Part shown: piece by piece, positions 57,852 through 64,000 of the stretch
Numbering within the stretch: the stretch's first letter is position 1
Layout: each line of letters starts with the position of its first letter
From: Hyphomonadaceae bacterium BRH_c29
GTDB lineage: Bacteria; Pseudomonadota; Alphaproteobacteria; Caulobacterales; Hyphomonadaceae
Reading direction: 5' to 3'
Length of the DNA stretch: 64,000 nt
Assembly (NCBI GenBank): GCA_000961695.1
Contig: LADW01000077.1
Coordinates: 95,964 to 159,963 of the forward strand
Notes under the pieces: generated by a model
Databases searched by the model: none
Told to the model about the DNA's origin: nothing
What the model saw: only the letters and a program-made list of their open reading frames with translations
Position numbers and translations under genes: made by a program

Positions 57852-58751
57852 ATGAAGCCCGTTGTGTCTCTTGCGATTGCTCTTCTTGTTGCTGCGCCTG
57901 CAGCATTTGCCCAATCCGGCTCGCCGACGGGCGGACGCGATTACCAGGAAGACGTCTACGTCACGCCCTACTGGACGCGCATGCCGGTTATCGAAGCCAT
58001 TGGCCGCGCCAACATGCAGGTCGCGCCAAACCGCGCGTCTTTCTCGGTGACCTATCTGGAAACCGACAAGAATGCCGAAGATGCGATGAAGCTGGCCGTG
58101 CAGCGCGGCAAGCTTGCCTACGAGACCGCCAAGAAGATCGCAGGCGACAAGGCCATCGTGCAATCCTCCGTGTCGGTTGATGCCTATTACGAGCAGTATC
58201 GCGACAAGGACGGCAACAAGATCGAGAATGATCGCGCTGACAAGATCGCAGGCTATGAAGCACGCGTTTCTTTGAGCGTGCTCGTCGAAGATATTTCCGT
58301 TGCCGGCAAGGCCCGCGCAGGCGTGCTGGCGCTTGGCCCGGAAAGCTCCACGCCGCTCAACACCTATCTGGAGGCAACAACGGAAATGAACCGCGCCGCT
58401 TATGAAGCCGCGGTGTCTGATGGGGCTGCGCGCGCAAAGGCAACCGCAGAGGCGGCCGGTTCAAAACTCGGCAAGCTTCTGGCCGTGCAGGAAGGCAGCG
58501 GGCCGTGTCTTGGCCGCTGGTCAACAAATGCCGGAACGGATGACGACTACTATTATCGCTCTGCCGGCGCGCCGCCGCCTCCGCCTGCCCCGATGGCGAG
58601 CATGGACTCGGTTGTCGTGACAGCGGCCAAGATCGGCCGCAAGAACGTGACCATCACGCAGGCAGACATTGATGCACTCGATCTGCCGTCTGACACGCGC
58701 AAGCAATCCATTTCTTCCAGTGTCTGCATGATTTACGCATCCGGTAATTGA
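57852..58751 (+). CDS. SIMPL (DUF541) domain exported protein
   Basis: Signal peptide; IEAIGRANMQVAPNRASFSVTYLETDKNAEDAM; C-terminal VVTAAKIG. Confidence 0.78.
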   Translation: MKPVVSLAIALLVAAPAAFAQSGSPTGGRDYQEDVYVTPYWTRMPVIEAIGRANMQVAPNRASFSVTYLETDKNAEDAMKLAVQRGKLAYETAKKIAGDKAIVQSSVSVDAYYEQYRDKDGNKIENDRADKIAGYEARVSLSVLVEDISVAGKARAGVLALGPESSTPLNTYLEATTEMNRAAYEAAVSDGAARAKATAEAAGSKLGKLLAVQEGSGPCLGRWSTNAGTDDDYYYRSAGAPPPPPAPMASMDSVVVTAAKIGRKNVTITQADIDALDLPSDTRKQSISSSVCMIYASGN

Positions 58752-58784
58752 CACATCATCCGAATACGGATCTTATAAAAGTTC

Positions 58785-58825
58785 ACAACCCTGCGCGATT
58801 CCTGATCGTGCAGGGTTGTTTCCTT
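58785..58825 (+). terminator. Rho-independent terminator
   Basis: ACAACCCTGCGCGA-ttcctga-TCGTGCAGGGTTGT followed by TTCCTTG. Confidence 0.82.
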
Positions 58826-58932
58826 GTGGAAATCGTGGCTTGGGTCTTTTCACGTTTCATTTTGATTCGTGAACAGTGCTGCGTAATCTGAAAATCACGC
58901 CCGTATGACGGGCCCATAGAGGAGACTCTCCC

Positions 58933-59361
58933 ATGGCAAAAGCAACCAAGCCTAAAAAAGCTGCTGCGCCGAAGAAAGTAACTGCACCCGCTGCAGTCGC
59001 AAAGCCTGCAAAGGCTCCGTCGCAAAAAGAAGTGCTGATGGAAAAATATATCGCCGACCTGAAAGAGAAGGTTGGTGAAGCACGTCCTGACATGGCGCTG
59101 CTCGAAGGCGCCGTGAAAGCGTGCGGTCCTTCGATCTACAAATCTGACTCTGCAACGGTCGCCGCGTCGTCGAAAGACGAAATGGCCCGCATCAAGAAAA
59201 CCTTCATTGCGAAGAAGCTTGGTGTGACCGACGAAGCCAAGGCCGATGCGGCTCTGGCAGAAGCCATCGAAAAGTATGGCCGCTCGGTGCGCGCAAAGCA
59301 TCGCCCGGTGGTCTACTATCTCGTTGCCAAGGCGCTGCGCAAAGGCTCCGTGCTGAAGTAA
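58933..59361 (+). CDS. DUF2853-family protein with Lys/Ala/Pro-rich N-terminal extension
   Basis: MAKATKPKKAAAPKKVTAPAAVAKPAKAPSQKEVLMEKYIADLKEKV...HRPVVYYLVAKALRKGSVLK; AGGAG upstream. Confidence 0.78.
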   Translation: MAKATKPKKAAAPKKVTAPAAVAKPAKAPSQKEVLMEKYIADLKEKVGEARPDMALLEGAVKACGPSIYKSDSATVAASSKDEMARIKKTFIAKKLGVTDEAKADAALAEAIEKYGRSVRAKHRPVVYYLVAKALRKGSVLK

Positions 59362-59382
59362 GCGATCTTCCGGAAACGGAAA

Positions 59383-59423
59383 AAAGCCGGGCCAGCTTGC
59401 GCTGCGCCCGGCTTTCCTTTTTG
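59383..59423 (+). terminator. Rho-independent terminator
   Basis: AAAGCCGGGC...GCCCGGCTTT followed by CCTTTTTG. Confidence 0.82.
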
Positions 59424-59440
59424 CCCGAAGGTATTTCGGC

Positions 59441-60577
59441 CTAGTAGCCGTTCAGCTTCGCATAGCGATCGCGGTGCCAGCTGGCAGAGCCGTACATCGC
59501 TTCCTGCACGCGGGCGCGTTTCATGTAGAGGCCGGGGTCTGCCACATCGGTCATGCCGATGCCGCCATGCATCTGCACGCACTCATTCGACACGAGATGC
59601 ACCAGCTCGCTGGCACGCGCCTTCGACAGGCTTGCCAGTTCCGCCACATCATTGCGACCGGAATCGACAGCGTCCAAAGCCGCCGCGATGCAGGACCGCG
59701 TCATCTCGATTTCGGTGAACATCTTTGCGGCGCGGTGCTGCAGAGACTGGAACGATCCGATCAGCTGGCCGAACTGTTTGCGGCTGTTCAGGTATTCCAG
59801 CGTCATGTCGAACGCAGCCTGCGACGAGCCCAGCATTTCGGCGGCCTGCCCGATCGCGGCGCGATCCAGCACAGGCTCCAGAATGTCCGCGCCTTCATCG
59901 GCCGCGCCAATCAGCGCATCCGCGCCCACCATCACATCCGTGAAGGTGATGTTGGCGGCGCCATGACTGTCGACCGTCTTCAGTTCCTGGATCGAAACGC
60001 CTTTGGCATTTGCCGGCACAAGGAACAGCGACAGGCCATGACGGTCGCCCGGCTCGCCAAAGGTGCGGGCGACGACAATCAGCATGTCCGCGTGATGGCC
60101 ATCCGGCACGTAGCGCTTCTCGCCGTTCAGCGTGTAGCCCTGCCCGTTGCGTTCGGCTTCGGTGGCAACGTTCAGCGGATTGAAGTGCGCGCTTTCATCG
60201 AGGGCCAGCGCGAAGGTGACCTCGCCGCCAGCAATCTTCGGCAGCCACTCGGCCTGTTGCGCCGGAGAGCCGCCGAGCTGGATCGTGCTTGCGCCGATCA
60301 GGGCGGTCTGCAGCAGCGGCGTTGCGGCCAGCGTGCGGCCTTGCGCCTCAAGGATCTGGCCAAGGCCGACGAGGCCGAAGTGTTCGCCGCCCGGCTCTTC
60401 CGGAACGATCACGCCAAAGAAGCCAAGCTCCGCCAGTTTCTGCCGGGTGGCCGGGTCTTTGCCATTGGCGCCACTGTCGCGCAGCTGGCGCAGGTGCGTC
60501 ACCGGCAGTTCATCACGCGCGAAGGCCATCGCCGTTTCGCGCAGCATTTCCTGATCTTCGGTCAGAAGGAAGGTCAT
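59441..60577 (-). CDS. acyl-CoA dehydrogenase family protein
   Basis: ACAD fold motifs; FGVIVPEEPGGEHFGLVGLGQILEAQGR; QMHGGIGMTD. Confidence 0.92.
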   Translation of the reverse strand: MTFLLTEDQEMLRETAMAFARDELPVTHLRQLRDSGANGKDPATRQKLAELGFFGVIVPEEPGGEHFGLVGLGQILEAQGRTLAATPLLQTALIGASTIQLGGSPAQQAEWLPKIAGGEVTFALALDESAHFNPLNVATEAERNGQGYTLNGEKRYVPDGHHADMLIVVARTFGEPGDRHGLSLFLVPANAKGVSIQELKTVDSHGAANITFTDVMVGADALIGAADEGADILEPVLDRAAIGQAAEMLGSSQAAFDMTLEYLNSRKQFGQLIGSFQSLQHRAAKMFTEIEMTRSCIAAALDAVDSGRNDVAELASLSKARASELVHLVSNECVQMHGGIGMTDVADPGLYMKRARVQEAMYGSASWHRDRYAKLNGY

Positions 60578-60610
60578 GTCATTTATCTCCGTTTATCTTC
60601 TGCCGTCGGC

Positions 60611-61825
60611 TTACTGATGGTCTTTCAGTCCAAGCACGCGCTTGGAGATGACGTTGAGGTTTATCTCGCTGGTGCCGCCCTCGATGGAGTTGCCCTTCGA
60701 GCGCAGCCACTGACGCGTGACCTTCTTGGCCCCCTTGTCGAAGCCCTCCCCTTCCCAGCCGAGGCCTTCGGAACCGAGCGCTTCGATCAGAAGCTCATGG
60801 CGGTCCTGGTTCATCTTGGCTGCGCCATATTTCAGGATCGACGCGGTGTGGCTGACGGCCTGACCGGCCTTGGCCTGTTCGGTCTGGCGCGCGACGGTCA
60901 GATTGAACGCCTTGGCGTACATCTTGTGATCGGTGATGCGTCCGCGCAGGTCACCGTCCAGCAGCTTGCCGTCACTGTCAGTGCCGATGTGGATCTTGGC
61001 ATACTCATCCGGGCCAAGAATGCCCGAGCCGCCCGTGCCGCCGAAGCCGCCTGCGGAAATGGAAGAGCGTTCGAACTGAAGCAGCCGCTTGGCGATCTGC
61101 CAGCCGCCATTCACTTCGCCGACCAGCTGGTCCTTCGGCACTTTCACGTCGGTGAAGAAGGTTTCGCAGAACGGGCTCTCGCCCGAGATCAGCAGGATCG
61201 GGCGCGCTTCCACGCCGGGGCTTTCCATGTCGAACAGGATGAAGCTGATGCCTTCATGCTTCACGCTCGTATCCGTGCGCACGAGGCAGAAGATCCAGTC
61301 AGCCTTGTCGGCGTAAGAGGTCCACACTTTCTGACCGTTGATCAGATAGTGATCGCCCTTGTCCTCACAGCGCGTCTGCAGGTCGGCGAGGTCTGAGCCT
61401 GCGCCCGGCTCGGAATAGCCCTGGCACCAGCGCGTCTTGCCTTTCACGATGTCCGGCAGGAAGCGCAGCTTCTGCTCCTCATTGCCGAACTCCAGCAGAG
61501 CCGGGCCGAACATCCAGAGGCCGAACGAGAACAATGCCGGGCGCGCCTTGATGCGGCGCAGCTCTTCCTGCAGCACGCGGTCTTCCGCGCGGGAGAGACC
61601 ACCGCCGCCATATTTCTTCGGCCATTGCGGCGCGGTCCAGCCCTTCTCGCCCATGCGGTCGAGCCAGAGTTTCGACTCCGGGTTCTTGAACGTCCCACGC
61701 TTGCCGCCCCAGACGATCTCGTCGTCTTTCATCGGCGTGCGCATGGAGGGCGGGCAGTTCTCTTCGAGCCAGCTGCGCGTTTCGGCGCGGAAGGTCTCGA
61801 GCTCGTCGACGATCGTGTCGGCCAT
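60611..61825 (-). CDS. acyl-CoA dehydrogenase family protein
   Basis: GYSEPGAGSDLADLQTRCE; VWTSYADKADWIFCLVRTD; IEGGTSEINLNVISKRVLGL. Confidence 0.94.
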   Translation of the reverse strand: MADTIVDELETFRAETRSWLEENCPPSMRTPMKDDEIVWGGKRGTFKNPESKLWLDRMGEKGWTAPQWPKKYGGGGLSRAEDRVLQEELRRIKARPALFSFGLWMFGPALLEFGNEEQKLRFLPDIVKGKTRWCQGYSEPGAGSDLADLQTRCEDKGDHYLINGQKVWTSYADKADWIFCLVRTDTSVKHEGISFILFDMESPGVEARPILLISGESPFCETFFTDVKVPKDQLVGEVNGGWQIAKRLLQFERSSISAGGFGGTGGSGILGPDEYAKIHIGTDSDGKLLDGDLRGRITDHKMYAKAFNLTVARQTEQAKAGQAVSHTASILKYGAAKMNQDRHELLIEALGSEGLGWEGEGFDKGAKKVTRQWLRSKGNSIEGGTSEINLNVISKRVLGLKDHQ

Positions 61826-61901
61826 GGCGGTCTCCCTTGATAGATTTCGCTGGGAGTGACCCTATTCCGCTGCCGCAGCTGAGCCAAGCATTGTCGCAGG
61901 G

Positions 61902-63323
61902 TCAGATACGCGGTGTCTTCACCCAATAGTGTGGTGTGCGCACGAGGCTCCAGAGCGCGCGGACCATGGCGATTGTCTGCAGCGGCCAGTAGAGCGGCAG
62001 GGTCAGCAGGTCGAACAGGCGCCGCCTGCTCCAGGTGCCCGGTGCCAATCCTGCTGAGAGCAGACCAACCGACAGGGACGAGATCAGCGCCGCAAGCCCG
62101 AACGGCCCGAGCGAGAGGTCCGGGCTGAGCAGGCATACCGCGCACCAGACCGCCCAGGGCCCATGCACCATGGCCGACAGGATCGCCGCGCCGAGCGTCA
62201 GCTGTACCGCGGCAAAGCCTGAGAGCGTCAGGCCCGGCGCCTCGCTGCGGCTGCGCATCAGCACGCACCATGTCTGCATATAACCTTTCAGCCAGCGCGA
62301 GCGCTGGCCGCGCCAGACAGCGCCCTCTTCCGGCGGGGCCTCCAGCGTCGGCGAGGTGATCGCACCGACCCGGTGGCCGAGCCGGGCGAGGCGCAGGCCA
62401 AGGTCCGCGTCTTCGGTGACATTCCAGGCGTCCCAACCGCCCGCCTTGACCAAAGCCGTGCGCCGGAAGTGATTGCTGGTGCCGCCAAGGGCGACCGGCA
62501 GGCGGAGGCGTGCCAGCGCGGGCACGATCAGGCCGAACTGGATGGCGTATTCCAGCGCCCATTGCCGCGCGAGCCATCCGCCTTTGGCGGGCACGCCAAC
62601 CAGCGGCGCCTGCAGGCAGACCGTCTCCGGCCCGGCCGCATTGAAAGCGCGGACAGCGGTCTTCAGCTGGCTCGGGTGCGGCCTGTCCTCGGCATCATAG
62701 ACCACGACATAGGTGCCCTGGGCGCGGGCGAGCCCATAGTTCAAGGCGCGCGGCTTGGTCTGCGGATTGCCGGGCGGGACGATCAGCAGTTCCGTCTGCG
62801 AAGGCCACTGAACCGTCTGGATCGCTACCTGGGTGCGCAGGTCGGATTCCTCCACCAGCAGTTTCAAATCGATCAGTGCTTCGGGATAGTCGAGCCCCGC
62901 CATCGCCGTCGCCAGCTGGGGCATCACGGCTGCCTCGTCCTTCAGAGCAATCAGGATCGTGTAGACCGGCAGCAAGGGGGCCGATGTATCCGCCTCCAGA
63001 CAGGTGAGCCGCTGCCACCGCGCGACGCAAAGCAGCCATAGGCGGAACAGAATGATGGCCGCGAAAACCGGCGGAGCAAAGACGGTCACCAACAGTCCCG
63101 GCAGTTCCGGCACCAGCAGGGTCAGGAGGCAGAGCGCCAGCAAAATGCGCCTTCCGGCCTCTTCCTGCGATGGACTGAGCGTCTGCCGGGCGGACAGACC
63201 GGGCGAACGGCGATGGAATCCGTAGGCCGCATGATCGGCCAGTAGCCAATCTTGCGCCGGGCGCAAAAGCGGTCTGCGCAACCGCGCGCGCCCATCTGCA
63301 TCGTTGAACCCCTCACCACCCAT
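61902..63323 (-). CDS. family 2 glycosyltransferase, integral membrane
   Basis: YTILIALKDEAAVMPQLATAMAGLDYP; VYDAEDRPHPSQL; TEDADLGLRLARLGHRV; RSRWLKGYMQT (QRxRW-like). Confidence 0.87.
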   Translation of the reverse strand: MGGEGFNDADGRARLRRPLLRPAQDWLLADHAAYGFHRRSPGLSARQTLSPSQEEAGRRILLALCLLTLLVPELPGLLVTVFAPPVFAAIILFRLWLLCVARWQRLTCLEADTSAPLLPVYTILIALKDEAAVMPQLATAMAGLDYPEALIDLKLLVEESDLRTQVAIQTVQWPSQTELLIVPPGNPQTKPRALNYGLARAQGTYVVVYDAEDRPHPSQLKTAVRAFNAAGPETVCLQAPLVGVPAKGGWLARQWALEYAIQFGLIVPALARLRLPVALGGTSNHFRRTALVKAGGWDAWNVTEDADLGLRLARLGHRVGAITSPTLEAPPEEGAVWRGQRSRWLKGYMQTWCVLMRSRSEAPGLTLSGFAAVQLTLGAAILSAMVHGPWAVWCAVCLLSPDLSLGPFGLAALISSLSVGLLSAGLAPGTWSRRRLFDLLTLPLYWPLQTIAMVRALWSLVRTPHYWVKTPRI

Positions 63324-63536
63324 AGGTTTAGGAAGCCTGTGGATAACTTTCAGACTACAAATCACAGGTTGAATTTATTTCGTTTCCGAAACGATTCTTC
63401 CGAAAGGCGAGGATATTCGCCTCAAATACGACCCCAGACCTATCCACAGACCTGTCCACAGCCCGAATTTCCGGCGCGTCCCGCCCCCCGGCGAAACCTC
63501 CCCGGAAAACAACGCACTTGCGAGTCTTCCTCGGAT

Positions 63537-63551
63537 GTTCTATATTTGTTC
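63537..63551 (+). promoter_or_regulatory. alphaproteobacterial SOS (LexA) box GTTC-N7-GTTC
   Basis: GTTCTATATTTGTTC ends 1 nt before photolyase ATG at 63553. Confidence 0.7.
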
Positions 63552-63552
63552 C

Positions 63553-64000
63553 ATGAAAGGTGTTCACCTCATCTGGTTCCGGCGCGATTTACGGGTGCAT
63601 GACCATGCCGCCCTGAACGCCGCCATCGCGAGCGGCGCCCCGGTGCTGCCCCTCTATATATTTGAGCCGGGCCTCTGGGCCTTGCCGGAACACTCACGGC
63701 GCCAGTTCGACTTCCTCATGGACTCCCTGACAGAGCTGGATGAGGCCCTCACGGAACGCGGCGCCCGTTTGATTGTGCGCACGGGCAGTGCGCTGGACGT
63801 GCTGGCAGACATTCACCGCCGCCACGGCATCGAAGCCATTCACATGCATGAAGACACCGGCCTGCCGTGGACGCGGGCGCGCGACCGGGCCGTCCGCCGC
63901 TGGGCGATGCAGGCGGGGATCTCCCTGCGCGAGCAGCCTCAAGCAGGTGTGGTTCGCGGGCTGAAGACGCATGAGGACTGGGCCCCGCACTGGAATGCCG
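63553..64000 (+). CDS. deoxyribodipyrimidine photolyase/cryptochrome family (3' truncated by window end)
   Basis: MKGVHLIWFRRDLRVHDHAALNAAIASGAPVLPLYIFEPGLWALPEHSRRQFDFLMDSL...IHMHEDTGLPWTRARDRAVRRWA; open to the window end. Confidence 0.93.
   Translation, partial: MKGVHLIWFRRDLRVHDHAALNAAIASGAPVLPLYIFEPGLWALPEHSRRQFDFLMDSLTELDEALTERGARLIVRTGSALDVLADIHRRHGIEAIHMHEDTGLPWTRARDRAVRRWAMQAGISLREQPQAGVVRGLKTHEDWAPHWNA

Noticed and set aside
59474-61396. 640-aa ORF antisense to two acyl-CoA dehydrogenases
   Set aside because: Spans two well-supported opposite-strand genes; composition typical of antisense frame.

Overview
The window is a gene-dense, GC-rich stretch of what looks like an ordinary alphaproteobacterial chromosome. 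The style is Hyphomonadaceae/Caulobacterales-like; this is inferred from gene content (class I LysRS, GTTCN7GTTC-type SOS box, fused IOR-type oxidoreductase) and was not tested phylogenetically. About 60 protein-coding genes can be supported. They include tandem MscS channels, TlpA-type thioredoxin, CoaA-like kinase, two zinc dehydrogenases, an HSL-type hydrolase, TetR/Lrp/XRE regulators, M23 peptidase, FMO, paired PaaI thioesterases, PutA, a GT4, PstS, a SpeF/ODC-type decarboxylase, MurI, an IMPase-like phosphatase, a CopA/CopB copper locus, a PhoR-like kinase, an RND efflux operon, M13 peptidase, a PilZ-like protein, thiolase, indolepyruvate:ferredoxin oxidoreductase, GT39, a serpin, class I LysRS, Bfd and Bfr, a papain-like C1 peptidase, an FMN glutamate synthase-family protein, SIMPL, DUF2853, two acyl-CoA dehydrogenases, GT2 and a photolyase (truncated at the window end). 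I saw no rRNA, tRNA, CRISPR array, prophage or transposon. The most interesting signals are non-coding. They are: (i) a 42-bp element present twice (38/42 identical), each copy between convergent genes; (ii) a triple-dyad operator, including a perfect 20-bp palindrome, ahead of a membrane protein/XRE regulator operon; (iii) an exact GTTC-N7-GTTC SOS box abutting the photolyase start; (iv) hairpins placed at ribosome-binding regions of tlpA and the serpin gene; (v) a long leader ahead of the ODC-type gene that could be a speF-type RNA; (vi) convergent gene pairs that almost all overlap or abut.
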